A DNA stretch of 64,000 bases from Gallionella sp. (GTDB lineage Bacteria; Pseudomonadota; Gammaproteobacteria; Burkholderiales; Gallionellaceae), in the NCBI GenBank assembly GCA_028710525.1, contig JAQTTY010000011.1, forward strand, positions 1-64,000, given 5' to 3'. The notes beneath the pieces are model-generated. The model saw nothing but the letters and a program-made list of their open reading frames with translations. It ran no database searches and was not told the origin of the DNA. The position numbers were made by a program, and so were the translations under genes. Position 1 is the stretch's first letter. Every line of letters begins with the position of its first letter. Shown here piece by piece: positions 45,098 through 54,324 of this stretch.

Positions 45098-46534
45098 ATG
45101 AAAGCATCACTCCAACTACGCTTATCTCAGCAGCTAACGCTGACCCCCCAGTTACAACAAGCCATACGCTTGCTGCAATTGTCCACGCAGGACATGCAGC
45201 AAGAAGTCTCACGCATGCTGGAAGAGAACCCCATGCTGGAACTGGCTGAAGACAGCCAAACACTCCCCTATACCGGCGAAACCAACAGCACTTCGACTGC
45301 CAACGGAGAAGCCTCTCCATCTTCTGAAGCGTCAGCCGAATCTGAACATGCTGATGATAATGTGACCGGTGAGATCCAGGAATGGAACGATAGTCCCGCC
45401 AGTCGTGTCCGTGACGAGGATGATGATTCCTTTCCCGAACAAGCCGCATTGCAAGCCAGTCTGCGCGACCATCTGCACAGTCAATTGTCGACCACTCAGT
45501 TAGATGACCATGACCGCAAGATCATAGGCTTACTGATAGATGCATTGGATGACAACGGTTACCTGACCTTGGAACTATCCGAGCTGATGGACATGTTGCC
45601 TGCTGAACTAGAGATCACACTGGATGATATAGAGACCGCACTGGTGCAATTGCAGCATCTAGACATGCCAGGTCTAGCCGCACGCAATCTGGGCGAATGC
45701 TTGGCCCTGCAACTCAAAGCACTGCCCGCCGAGACGCCGCAGCGCGAGTTAGCCATCACCTTAGTCTGCTCACATATCGAATTGGTAGCCGCACACGACT
45801 TCGCAAAGATCAAGCGGTTGTTACGCTGCAACGATGATGAACTGCGTGCCGCGCAACAATTGATTGCCGTGCTCAACCCCAAGCCTGGCTCGGAGTTTGA
45901 CCACGCAGTGGCGGATTATGTCATCCCCGATATCGTCGTGGATAAATATAAGGGACGATGGCGTGCGCGTTTGAATACCGAGGCCATGCCCAAGCTACGC
46001 GTCAACCAGATCTACGCTAACATCCTGCAGCAGCGCGACGACAAGAATGGTTCACAGCTCTCCACCCATCTGCAGGAAGCCAAATGGTTGATCAAGAATC
46101 TGCAGCAGCGCTTCGATACCATCCTGCGCGTTGCACAGGCCATCGTGCAGCGCCAAGAAAAATTTCTGGAACATGGTGCGATAGGTATGCGACCATTAGT
46201 CCTGAGAGAGATCGCTGAGGAGTTGGAGTTGCACGAATCCACCGTATCACGCAGTACCACGCAGAAATTCATGCTTACACCGCGTGGCATCTATGAATTT
46301 AAGTATTTTTTTGGCAGCGGACTGGCGACAGACAACGGCGGCAGCTGTTCTTCCACGGCGATACGCGAACTGATCAAGCAATTGGTCAGTGCGGAAGACA
46401 CACGCAAACCGCTCACCGACAGCCGTATGTCAGAAATTTTGGCACAGCAGGGCATAGTTGTAGCTCGGCGTACCATAGCAAAGTACCGGGAAGCGTTGCA
46501 TATCCTCCCGGTGAATCTCCGTAAATCACTCTAA
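45098..46534 (+). CDS. rpoN: RNA polymerase sigma-54 factor RpoN
   Basis: 478 residues. Region I (LQLRLSQQLTLTPQLQQAIRLLQLS) is Gln/Leu-rich and contacts activators. An acidic linker follows at about 60-125, then the core-binding domain, a helix-turn-helix (ELELHESTVSRSTTQKFMLTPRGIYEFKYFF) and the C-terminal RpoN box (ARRTIAKYREAL) that reads the -24 element. I use ATG 45098 because homology starts at MKASLQLRL. The prepilin promoter at 23267 is a candidate target. Confidence 0.97.
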   Translation: MKASLQLRLSQQLTLTPQLQQAIRLLQLSTQDMQQEVSRMLEENPMLELAEDSQTLPYTGETNSTSTANGEASPSSEASAESEHADDNVTGEIQEWNDSPASRVRDEDDDSFPEQAALQASLRDHLHSQLSTTQLDDHDRKIIGLLIDALDDNGYLTLELSELMDMLPAELEITLDDIETALVQLQHLDMPGLAARNLGECLALQLKALPAETPQRELAITLVCSHIELVAAHDFAKIKRLLRCNDDELRAAQQLIAVLNPKPGSEFDHAVADYVIPDIVVDKYKGRWRARLNTEAMPKLRVNQIYANILQQRDDKNGSQLSTHLQEAKWLIKNLQQRFDTILRVAQAIVQRQEKFLEHGAIGMRPLVLREIAEELELHESTVSRSTTQKFMLTPRGIYEFKYFFGSGLATDNGGSCSSTAIRELIKQLVSAEDTRKPLTDSRMSEILAQQGIVVARRTIAKYREALHILPVNLRKSL

Positions 46535-46548
46535 ACAAGGAGCGCACC

Positions 46549-46875
46549 ATGAACCTCAATATCACCGGACACCACTTGGAAATCACTCCAGCCATCCGTG
46601 AATACACGGCTAGCAAGTTCGGCAAGATCAAGCGCCATTTTGATAATGTGATCGATGTACAGATCATCTTGTCAGTCGATAAGCTAAAACAAAAGGCTGA
46701 AGCGACCGTCCACATGAGCGGTAAGGACCTGTTTGTGGAATGCGATGATGAAAATCTTTACGCGGCCATAGACACCCTGGTAGACACCATGGATCGTCAA
46801 GTGATCAAGCACAAAGAGAAGCTTTCCAACCATCGCCACGGCGAATCTGGCAAGCACATCGCAGTAGCAGAATAA
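46549..46875 (+). CDS. hpf: Ribosome hibernation-promoting factor, short form
   Basis: 108 residues: one HPF/YfiA (ribosome-associated inhibitor A) domain with MNLNITGHHLEITPAIREY and the usual C-terminal basic helix (RQVIKHKEKLSNHR). It lacks the C-terminal dimerisation domain of long HPF. It follows rpoN by 14 bases with AAGGAG. Confidence 0.96.
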   Translation: MNLNITGHHLEITPAIREYTASKFGKIKRHFDNVIDVQIILSVDKLKQKAEATVHMSGKDLFVECDDENLYAAIDTLVDTMDRQVIKHKEKLSNHRHGESGKHIAVAE

Positions 46876-46881
46876 ACCTTA

Positions 46882-46909
46882 GGGCGGCAGTAATGCCGCC
46901 CGTTTTTTT
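46882..46909 (+). terminator. Rho-independent terminator after hpf
   Basis: GGGCGGCA-GTAA-TGCCGCCC then a T run (46903-46909). It separates the kdsD-to-hpf unit from ptsN. Confidence 0.92.
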
Positions 46910-46929
46910 GCATACTGAGATCGTCTGAT

Positions 46930-47391
46930 ATGAACCTAATCAGCAACCTATTGCTACCAGACAACATCTTGTTAGACACCGAGTCTAGCAGCAAGAAGCG
47001 CGTCTTCGAACGCGTCGGCCTGTTGTTCGAAAACAACCAGCAGATTGCGCGCAGCACAGTCTTCGATAGCCTATTCGCACGGGAAAAACTGGGCTCTACC
47101 GGTTTGGGTCAAGGAGTCGCGATTCCGCATGGTCGTATCGCAAAGCTGCGCGATGCCACCGCAGCCTTCGTCAAGACCAGCAACCCCATTCCTTTCGACT
47201 CACCCGACGGTATGCCGGTGAACCATATCTTCGTACTCCTAGTACCGGAGCGCGCCACCGACCTGCATTTGCAGATACTGGGAGAGTTGGCGCAGATGTT
47301 CAGCGACAGCCAGTTCCGCAACAAATTGAACGCGTGCACCGACACCGCCAGCATCCACCAGCTTTTCTATCATTGGAATACCGCAAGCTGA
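46930..47391 (+). CDS. ptsN: Nitrogen PTS enzyme IIA PtsN
   Basis: 153-residue PTS EIIA type 2 domain. The phosphorylated His is in GLGQGVAIPHGR (about His67). It is a regulatory phosphocarrier of the PTS-Ntr branch, with no sugar transporter nearby. EI and HPr genes are not in the window. Confidence 0.96.
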   Translation: MNLISNLLLPDNILLDTESSSKKRVFERVGLLFENNQQIARSTVFDSLFAREKLGSTGLGQGVAIPHGRIAKLRDATAAFVKTSNPIPFDSPDGMPVNHIFVLLVPERATDLHLQILGELAQMFSDSQFRNKLNACTDTASIHQLFYHWNTAS

Positions 47392-47434
47392 CTTCCTGTA
47401 GCGCGCGACATTCCTCCCACCACAAGGTGCACAC

Positions 47435-48370
47435 ATGAGTCAGGTCAATATCCGCCAACTGTTTGAGGACAAACAAGCGCGACTAGAACTAGCCCGCATC
47501 GCCGGTCAGGATGGTCTTGATCACATCATAGACAGCGATGAAGTGGATGCCTCTAACAAAGGCTTAATTGGCCATCTCAACTTAATCCACCCGAATTGGA
47601 TACAGGTATTGAGTGAGACCGAACTCGACTACATACGCGATTTGAGCGAGTCTAATCGTCAAGCCGCCTTCGATATGATTGCACAATCTGGCACTACCTG
47701 TTTGATCGTTGCGGGAACGAACGATATCCCTGACGTGATCATCACATTCTGTAACGACACTCACATCCCCCTATTCGCCTCACCCAAGCCCAGCGTGCAT
47801 CTGATGTGGCTGGTACGCCACTATCTAGCCAAAGAATTAGCCGACTCCACCACCCGACACGGCGTATTCCTCGATGTGTTGGGGGTAGGCGTGATGATCA
47901 CCGGCGAGAGTGCTGTGGGTAAAAGTGAACTTGGGCTGGAACTCATCACGCGCGGCAACGGCCTAGTCGCGGATGACATCGTAGAGTTACATCGCATCGC
48001 TCCCGACACGCTAGAGGGTCGCTGCCCAGAACTGCTGCGTGACTTCTTGGAGGTACGTGGACTCGGCATACTCAACATTCGCACCATGTTCGGCGAGACT
48101 GCGGTACGCCGCAAGAAGAGTCTAAAGCTCATCGTCCATCTCCACCGGCCACCCGGTGGCGACCTTTCACAGATAGAGCGCCTCCCGCTGAATGCAACAC
48201 ATCAAGAGATACTGGGCGTACAAGTCAGCACAGTAAATATCCCCGTCGTAGCGGGACGTAACTTGGCAGTATTGGTAGAAGCGGCAGCACGTAACTTCGT
48301 GTTGCAACAACGCGGCATCAATACCATGGACGAGTTCGTCGCGCGTCACGACCAGATAATGCAGAGGTAA
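47435..48370 (+). CDS. hprK: HPr kinase/phosphorylase HprK
   Basis: 311 residues. The N-terminal domain is followed by the kinase domain with P-loop [15 protein letters not shown] (about 157-171), conserved His in [13 protein letters not shown] and the HprK signature [16 protein letters not shown]. It phosphorylates or dephosphorylates HPr on Ser. It sits between ptsN and rapZ as in other betaproteobacteria. Confidence 0.97.
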   Translation: MSQVNIRQLFEDKQARLELARIAGQDGLDHIIDSDEVDASNKGLIGHLNLIHPNWIQVLSETELDYIRDLSESNRQAAFDMIAQSGTTCLIVAGTNDIPDVIITFCNDTHIPLFASPKPSVHLMWLVRHYLAKELADSTTRHGVFLDVLGVGVMITGESAVGKSELGLELITRGNGLVADDIVELHRIAPDTLEGRCPELLRDFLEVRGLGILNIRTMFGETAVRRKKSLKLIVHLHRPPGGDLSQIERLPLNATHQEILGVQVSTVNIPVVAGRNLAVLVEAAARNFVLQQRGINTMDEFVARHDQIMQR

Positions 48371-48380
48371 AGGAGCGGCC

Positions 48381-49220
48381 ATGCAACTGTTCCTGATTAG
48401 TGGTCTATCTGGCTCCGGCAAGAGCGTGGCACTCAAGGTGCTCGAAGATAGCGGCTATTACTGCGTGGACAACCTACCCGCAGAATTGCTGGCGACCTTG
48501 GTAGAGCACTTGCGTACTGCTGGTTACAGCAAAATCGCTGTGAGCATAGATGTGCGCAGTGCCAACAGCATACAGCGCCTGCCGCAACTCTTGGTTGAGG
48601 TAAAACAGCACGCCATGGACGTGCATATGATCTTCCTAGATGCAAACAGCGAGACCTTAGTCAAACGCTTCTCCGAAACGCGCCGTTTGCACCCGCTCAG
48701 CGATGGCGTCCGTACTCTGCCCGAATGCGTAGCACGCGAACGTGAACTACTCGCAGAGATCAACGGTATAGGCCACCGCATTGATACCAGTGAGGTCAGT
48801 GCCAGTTCCTTACGATTGTGGATCAAAGAGTTCATCCATGTGGACAGAGCGCAACTGACCCTGTTGTTCGAATCGTTTGGTTTCAAACATGGCTTGCCAC
48901 TTGATGCCGATTTCGTCTTCGATGTGCGCTGCCTACCTAATCCACACTACGACCCGCTCTTGCAGCCGCTCACTGGGCGCGATCAAGCCGTGATCGATTT
49001 CCTTGAGCACACCCCACAAGCGATTGCGATGTACACCGACATCCGCGATTTCATCAGCCGCTGGCTACCCTGTTTTATCGCCGACAACCGCAGCTACTTC
49101 ACGGTTGCCATCGGTTGCACAGGAGGACAACATCGTTCGGTGTTTCTCGCCGAAAAGCTCGCCCAGCACTTCTCATCAGAGCAACAGGTGCTAGTGCGCC
49201 ACCGCGAATTCAAACCTTGA
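48381..49220 (+). CDS. rapZ: RNase adapter / nucleotide-binding protein RapZ
   Basis: 279 residues. Walker A is [12 protein letters not shown] (residues 8-19). The C-terminal RNA-binding domain contains [22 protein letters not shown] and [13 protein letters not shown], both diagnostic for RapZ. In E. coli it recruits RNase E to GlmZ sRNA. Its stop overlaps the TTG start of the next gene. Confidence 0.96.
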   Translation: MQLFLISGLSGSGKSVALKVLEDSGYYCVDNLPAELLATLVEHLRTAGYSKIAVSIDVRSANSIQRLPQLLVEVKQHAMDVHMIFLDANSETLVKRFSETRRLHPLSDGVRTLPECVARERELLAEINGIGHRIDTSEVSASSLRLWIKEFIHVDRAQLTLLFESFGFKHGLPLDADFVFDVRCLPNPHYDPLLQPLTGRDQAVIDFLEHTPQAIAMYTDIRDFISRWLPCFIADNRSYFTVAIGCTGGQHRSVFLAEKLAQHFSSEQQVLVRHREFKP

Positions 49221-49588
49221 TCGTAGGCTATATCAAACTAGGTGACTGGTTGATCGTCACATGCGGCAGCATCGCTGTCGTCTTGCTGACAATCAAACTG
49301 TGGAGCGGCGATCCCGCCGAGTTAGCCGTGATACGCAGTGGCGGCAAGATCTTCAGCACCGTGTCACTCAACAAAGATCAAGAGATCGCCGTACCCGGCC
49401 CCCTGGGTACTAGCATCATCAGCATAGATAAGCGCCGCGCCCGCATCAGCTCGGACCCCAGTCCCAGACAATATTGCGTTAGGCAGGGCTGGTTGCAGCA
49501 AGCCGGCGAGATCGCGCTGTGTCTGCCCAATCAGGTCAGCGTGGAGCTGACCGGCAAACATAAAAGATATGACAGCCTCAACTACTAA
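49217..49588 (+). CDS. NusG domain II-containing protein (EetA-like)
   Basis: 123 residues: one N-terminal membrane helix (about 9-24, [19 protein letters not shown]) and a small exported beta domain of the NusG_II family ([29 protein letters not shown]...[21 protein letters not shown]). The start is TTG 49217 in a TTGA overlap with the rapZ stop; the frame runs further upstream inside rapZ. NusG_II proteins are regularly paired with Gx-family membrane proteins, as here. In Gram-positive flavin-based electron-transfer loci the pair corresponds, as I recall, to EetA/EetB. Function here is unknown. Confidence 0.8.
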   Translation: MIVGYIKLGDWLIVTCGSIAVVLLTIKLWSGDPAELAVIRSGGKIFSTVSLNKDQEIAVPGPLGTSIISIDKRRARISSDPSPRQYCVRQGWLQQAGEIALCLPNQVSVELTGKHKRYDSLNY

Positions 49589-50141
49589 CCTGCAGCGGGA
49601 AGGGAAGAAGGGGGAAGAGAAACTGCCCTTCTCTGTGCTGCTACACCCTACGCCCGAAGACCACCATATCGCGCGCATGGCGGCTGTGGCCCTCGGCTTG
49701 ACCGTCTTAGAGAATGCCATCCCCTCGCCCTTGCCCGGCGTGAAGCCCGGTCTGGCCAATATCGTTACGCTTATCGTGCTACATCGATACGGCTGGCGCG
49801 TCGCGGCCTGGGTGTCGTTGTTGCGTGTGGTTGCAGGTAGTCTGTTATTCGGCAGTTTCCTCTCTCCAGGATTCTTCCTCGGCCTAGCCGGCGCGCTATG
49901 CAGTCTGCTCATACTCGCCTTCGCGCAACACTTGCCAGCACGATGGTTCGGCCCAGTGAGCCACAGCATACTGGCTGCTTACGCCCATATCGCCGGACAG
50001 ATGGGCGTGGTCTATGTGTGGCTCATCCCGCACAGCGGCATCGCCTACCTCATTCCCATTTTCGCTGCGGCCGCACTCGTGTTTGGCACGGTCAACGGTT
50101 TGATCGCTGCTCGATTTACGGAAAAAGAACAAACAATTTAG
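49569..50141 (+). CDS. Gx transporter family / heptaprenyl-diphosphate-synthase-component-I-like membrane protein (EetB-like)
   Basis: 190 residues. A polar N-terminus of about 35 residues leads into five or six hydrophobic helices with the family block LGLTVLENAIPSPLPGVKPGLANIVTLI and later GLAGALCSLL, HIAGQMGVVYVWLIP. The family is an S-component-like membrane fold often beside NusG_II, FMN-transferase and prenyltransferase genes. The 20-base overlap with the upstream gene suggests coupled translation. Confidence 0.85.
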   Translation: MTASTTNLQREGKKGEEKLPFSVLLHPTPEDHHIARMAAVALGLTVLENAIPSPLPGVKPGLANIVTLIVLHRYGWRVAAWVSLLRVVAGSLLFGSFLSPGFFLGLAGALCSLLILAFAQHLPARWFGPVSHSILAAYAHIAGQMGVVYVWLIPHSGIAYLIPIFAAAALVFGTVNGLIAARFTEKEQTI

Positions 50142-50142
50142 C

Positions 50143-50223
50143 CCACTAAAAGCACGAAAGGCACAAACAAAACAACGCAAAATCTTCCCTACAAATTTTT
50201 CGTGTTTTTCGTGTTTTTAGTGG
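50143..50223. repeat. 81-bp element with long imperfect inverted ends
   Basis: The left arm CCACTAAAAGCACGAAA (50143-50159) pairs with TTTCGTGTTTTTAGTGG (50207-50223) at 16 of 17 positions, and the mismatch can form G-U. The right side holds a CGTGTTTTT direct repeat. It fills the whole gap between the Gx gene and ubiX and starts one base after the stop codon. It looks like a dispersed intergenic repeat; the T-rich right arm could also act as a terminator. Confidence 0.65.
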
Positions 50224-50234
50224 ACAATCGCCCC

Positions 50235-50834
50235 ATGAAAACTATCACCCTAGCCTTTACCGGTGCATCCGGTCTGCCCTATGGCATGCGTCTTCTTGAA
50301 TGTCTGCTAAATAGCGGCGCGCGCGTGCACTTGGTCTACACGCAAGCCGCGCAGATACTCGCTAAACAAGAGATGGATTTCGTATTGCCGAATCGTCCGC
50401 AGGATGCAGAGAAAATGCTGCATGAACGCCTAGGGGAATTCAGCGGTGAGCTAAAAGTATTTGGCATCCAAGACTGGTACGCCCCCATGGCCTCAGGCTC
50501 CAACCCCGGTGACGCGATGGTGGTCTGCCCCTGCACCATGGGAACCTTGGGCAAGATCGCTGGCGGCATCAGCGATGATCTAGTGTGCCGCGCCGCAGAC
50601 GTGATGCTCAAGGAAAAACGCACCCTGATACTCGCTCCACGCGAGATGCCCTTCTCCACCATCCATCTAGAGAACATGCTCAGACTCGCCCAAGCCGGCG
50701 CCGTCATCATGCCGCCCAACCCCGGCTTCTATCTTCATCCGCAAAGCGTGCAAGACATCGTGGATTTCGTGGTGGCGCGGATATTGGATCATCTGGGTGT
50801 AGAGCAGACACTGATGAAGAAGTGGGGCGAGTAA
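50235..50834 (+). CDS. ubiX: Flavin prenyltransferase UbiX
   Basis: About 199 residues. UbiX makes prenylated FMN for the decarboxylase UbiD in ubiquinone synthesis. The N-terminal flavin-binding motif TLAFTGASGLPYGMRLLE, VVCPCTMGTLGKIAGGISDDL and LAPREMPFSTIHLENM are hallmarks. ATG 50235 lies just after the 81-bp inverted repeat. Confidence 0.96.
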   Translation: MKTITLAFTGASGLPYGMRLLECLLNSGARVHLVYTQAAQILAKQEMDFVLPNRPQDAEKMLHERLGEFSGELKVFGIQDWYAPMASGSNPGDAMVVCPCTMGTLGKIAGGISDDLVCRAADVMLKEKRTLILAPREMPFSTIHLENMLRLAQAGAVIMPPNPGFYLHPQSVQDIVDFVVARILDHLGVEQTLMKKWGE

Positions 50835-50895
50835 GTTTGTCGTGCTGCCACCGGCGGTTTTACCATTAAATTTCAGACCAGAAGGCCACACCTAA

Positions 50896-51939
50896 TCAGG
50901 TCGAACGGCTTATCAGCTCCAGCATCATCCTCACCGGCGTAGGTATCGCCGCTTGCAAAGCCTCGTCAACATCCAGCCATACTCTGCCCGCCTCCTGCAC
51001 ACGCAGAGGCTTGTGCGCCACATGCAACACCACTGGAGTGATGTGCAATTTGAAATGCGAGAAGGTGTGAGTGAACGCAGCAAGTTCTGCCCGCTCATTC
51101 ACACTCATACCATTGCGCTGCACATATTCCTTGACCAACTCTCCTCCATCATCCAACTGCGGCAAACACCATAGCCCGCCCCAGATACCTTGTGCAGGGC
51201 GCTTTTCCAGCAGGATGTCATGGCCATGCATCAACACCAAAAAAGTGGCATGACGCTCCGGCACGGCTTTGCGCGGACGCGGAGTGGGGAGTTGAGCAAC
51301 TTGATTAGTTTGGTATGCGACGCAATCTGTTTGCACCGGACATACGCCACATTTAGGTTTGCTGCGCGTGCATACAGTCGCGCCCATATCCATCTGAGCC
51401 TGGATGTAGATTGCTACATTGGCTTTGGGCAATAAGTTCTCGGCCTGCTGCCAGAGTTGTGCCTCAATCTGCTTATCGCCGGCCCAACCAGCGATGCCGC
51501 AGTAGCGTGCCAACACACGCTTAACGTTACCATCCAAAATGGCACGATGCTGGTGATAGGCCAGTGCACAGATGGCCGCAGCGGTGGAACGACCTATACC
51601 GGGCAACTCTAAGATTTGCTCAAACTCACTAGGGAACTCGCCACGGTAGCGCTCGACGATAAGGCGCGCTGCTTTGTGCAGATTACGACCTCGGGCGTAA
51701 TATCCCAAGCCGCTCCAGTGTTCCAACACTTGCTCTTCGGTCGCAGCGGCAAGCGCCACGATGTCTGGAAATGACGCAACGAAACGTTGGTAATAAGGGA
51801 TGACGGTGGCGACTTGCGTTTGCTGCAACATGATCTCAGATAGCCACACACGATAGGCATCCGCGCCTTGCCAGGGCAGGTCGTGGCGTCCATGACTACG
51901 TTGCCAAGCAATCAGACGTGCCGCAAAACTCGCTGTCAC
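50896..51939 (-). CDS. mutY: A/G-specific adenine glycosylase MutY
   Basis: 347 residues. There is a helix-hairpin-helix glycosylase domain (LELPGIGRSTAAAICALAY with the catalytic Asp in HRAILDGNVKRV), a [4Fe-4S] loop C-x6-C-x2-C-x5-C (CTRSKPKCGVCPVQTDC) and a C-terminal Nudix-like 8-oxoG recognition domain. It removes adenine opposite 8-oxoguanine and complements the MutT-type protein at 25101. The GTG start overlaps the asmA stop (TAGTG). Confidence 0.97.
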   Translation of the reverse strand: MTASFAARLIAWQRSHGRHDLPWQGADAYRVWLSEIMLQQTQVATVIPYYQRFVASFPDIVALAAATEEQVLEHWSGLGYYARGRNLHKAARLIVERYRGEFPSEFEQILELPGIGRSTAAAICALAYHQHRAILDGNVKRVLARYCGIAGWAGDKQIEAQLWQQAENLLPKANVAIYIQAQMDMGATVCTRSKPKCGVCPVQTDCVAYQTNQVAQLPTPRPRKAVPERHATFLVLMHGHDILLEKRPAQGIWGGLWCLPQLDDGGELVKEYVQRNGMSVNERAELAAFTHTFSHFKLHITPVVLHVAHKPLRVQEAGRVWLDVDEALQAAIPTPVRMMLELISRST

Positions 51940-54212
51940 TATTTGAATAAGCCTTTCAGTCCACCTTTAAGTTGATCTTGCAACTTGCTCTTGGCCGCCG
52001 CTTTTTCTGCATCCAGTTTTTGTTGTGCGGCCGCCTTGGCAGCATCCACTTGCGCAGTGACTTTTTGCTTGGCACCATCACTTACCATCGCACCGAACTC
52101 CAGACTGTATTTCATATCGGTGAACGGGCCATGCACACGCAAGGGCACAGTCAAACCACCTACCGCATCCGCGCCGCCCTGACCTTCCAGCGTCTTAGCC
52201 AGCGTAGCCTTGGCTAAGTAGTCGATGCTATCGTTGCCAATATTGATGTCACCTGCGCCACTCAGACGCAGCAGGGGCGACTTCATCGACAGATCATCGT
52301 TATGTGCCACACCGTTGGTGATCTTGAAGCTGGCTTTTAGCTCGCTAAAGTCGGTCTTCTCGGCTTTGTCTGCTGTCTGAATATCAGACTTGGCACCGAA
52401 CATACTCTTCACACCGCGCATCTTCTTCGCGACGTTGATGCCTTTAATTGCACCATCCACAAGACTCAACGACGCCGTACCATTCATGGCACGTTTCATC
52501 TCACTGACCTTGTCTCCTTGCATGCTGATGTTCAAGGCTATGTTTCCGTGACCTTCCAGCGTATCGAAGTTAGCTGCGTCCTTACCCAGCGGCGCGATAT
52601 CTACGCCTGTCAGCGTCTGCTTGATAACAATAGCTGGTGTGGCCTGCGCGTTGATGTTTATGCTGCCGCTGGTACTACCCTGATACAGCTCAGCGCTAAG
52701 TGGGCTGACATTAACGATGCCCTTGTGTGCTTGCACATCGATGCGTAATTGTTTGACCTTGACGTTAGCCGCTTTGAGCGAGCCTATGCGCAGACTACCG
52801 TCCAGATTAAGTGTACGCAATGCAGATAGATCCAAAGGCTGTTCCGGCGAGTTGGTGGGTGCTGCCGTCTCAGCGGTCTTCTTGGGCAAATATAGATCTG
52901 CATCGAGTTGATCCACATCTACATCGAAATAGATAGACGGCTGAGCAAAACCCTTCACACCCAACTTTGCGCGTAACTGACTTTGCAACAGACCACCAGA
53001 CAGATTGGCCTGCACGATCTGCTTCTTGGTATTCAACTGCACATTGCCCTTCATAGTGCTGCTGATGGACTTGTTGGGCAACTTGTCGCCCGTAGCACTC
53101 ATGTCGATATTGAGGTTACTCAGATCAAACTGCTGGCTGACCATATTGCCTGCCAGCGGTGTGTTTAATTTAACCTTGAAGGTCTGATCAGCCTGCTCAA
53201 GTTGCGCATTCAGCAATACATCATCTATCTTAAACGCCTGCGCAGAACCGGAAATGCTTGGGATGGACAAGGAAGCAATTAATTTGCCGAATGCTGCTTC
53301 CAAATTGGCATTCAGTACCAGTTTGGTACCGGTGTAATGGTCATTGCTTAAATTCAAATCGGGTGCAGAAAGATCAGCGCTGAAACTCTGCTTGCCCTGC
53401 ACACCACTCACTTTGACGGCAAGTTGCTTAGCGAAAAATTCGCGTGTTTTTAGATCAGCACTAGCATCACCACTCGCCTGCACTTGCAACTGGGTAATGT
53501 CCAGCACCTCGCCTGTCACTTTAATATCTAGTCCTGCAAGCTGATAGCTTTGCTTATCGATATCGAAAGTGAGTGTGGTTTTCAGCTCAGTCTTGAGTGC
53601 AACTTTGGGCTGATTGCCCTGCACTAGGACTGACATTGAAATCTTGGCTGGGACGCCATTAGCGATACGGCTGCTTTCCAATTGTAGATCTTTGATATCG
53701 TAATGCGCGCCAGTCTGCTCATCCTGATAGGAGAACGCGGTATCTGCCACAACCACTTTGGCGATATCTAACTTCACTGACTGACTGGCCGGTGCCGCTT
53801 GGGTGTCGGTCGACTTGGCCACTAGGTCGTCGATATTGCTAGTGCCGTCTTTGTGCTTGATGACGGTTGCACGCACACCATTCAATGACACTTCGTTGAC
53901 CACGATCTGTTTGCTGAACAAGGGCAACAACGCCAGCGAGACACGCGCACTATTCAGTGCGGCGAACTCTTTATCACTATTGGCTTCGGATAGTGCGACC
54001 TTGCTCAGATTCACACCGATATTGGGGAAGAAGGAAAGGCTGATGTCACCATCAAGATGCAGGGTACGGTGTTTGCTATCCTGCACCGCCTTTATGATTT
54101 GCGCCTTGTAAGCATTGGGGTCGAACGTCGCTGCCAGATAGGCCGCACCAGCCACTGCCACACCCACCACTGACGCGGTTGTGATGAGCCCAGTTTTTAG
54201 AATCTTGTTCAT
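51939..54212 (-). CDS. asmA: AsmA-family inner-membrane-anchored protein
   Basis: 757 residues: an N-terminal membrane anchor (about 7-27, GLITTASVVGVAVAGAAYLAATF), then FDPNAYKAQIIKAVQDSKHR, the AsmA family opening. A long beta-rich repeat region follows, and the C-terminal domain contains GHGNIALNISMQGD and SLVDGAIKGINVAK. The tail is Ala/Lys/Gln-rich and helical. AsmA-like proteins are thought to carry phospholipids to the outer membrane. Confidence 0.93.
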   Translation of the reverse strand: MNKILKTGLITTASVVGVAVAGAAYLAATFDPNAYKAQIIKAVQDSKHRTLHLDGDISLSFFPNIGVNLSKVALSEANSDKEFAALNSARVSLALLPLFSKQIVVNEVSLNGVRATVIKHKDGTSNIDDLVAKSTDTQAAPASQSVKLDIAKVVVADTAFSYQDEQTGAHYDIKDLQLESSRIANGVPAKISMSVLVQGNQPKVALKTELKTTLTFDIDKQSYQLAGLDIKVTGEVLDITQLQVQASGDASADLKTREFFAKQLAVKVSGVQGKQSFSADLSAPDLNLSNDHYTGTKLVLNANLEAAFGKLIASLSIPSISGSAQAFKIDDVLLNAQLEQADQTFKVKLNTPLAGNMVSQQFDLSNLNIDMSATGDKLPNKSISSTMKGNVQLNTKKQIVQANLSGGLLQSQLRAKLGVKGFAQPSIYFDVDVDQLDADLYLPKKTAETAAPTNSPEQPLDLSALRTLNLDGSLRIGSLKAANVKVKQLRIDVQAHKGIVNVSPLSAELYQGSTSGSININAQATPAIVIKQTLTGVDIAPLGKDAANFDTLEGHGNIALNISMQGDKVSEMKRAMNGTASLSLVDGAIKGINVAKKMRGVKSMFGAKSDIQTADKAEKTDFSELKASFKITNGVAHNDDLSMKSPLLRLSGAGDINIGNDSIDYLAKATLAKTLEGQGGADAVGGLTVPLRVHGPFTDMKYSLEFGAMVSDGAKQKVTAQVDAAKAAAQQKLDAEKAAAKSKLQDQLKGGLKGLFK

Positions 54213-54268
54213 ACTCGCCTCACAAAAATCACAGGCGCGGATTATACGAGAAAGGGCGAGTGCGTAGG

Positions 54269-54315
54269 GTTAAGGGGCAGGAGAGAAAGTCGCAAACTAC
54301 CCCTTCCCCCTTAAC
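54269..54315. repeat. G/C-rich inverted repeat downstream of hemN
   Basis: GTTAAGGGG (54269-54277) pairs with CCCCTTAAC (54307-54315) around a 29-base loop. It sits between hemN and asmA with no T tract on the minus strand. It may be a dispersed repeat or a weak transcription barrier. Confidence 0.4.
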
Positions 54316-54324
54316 GCTTCCCGT

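Noticed and set aside
50191-50219. CGTGTTTTT tandem repeats as a possible CRISPR or satellite array
   Set aside because: Only two short direct copies inside one inverted repeat; no spacers or cas genes.
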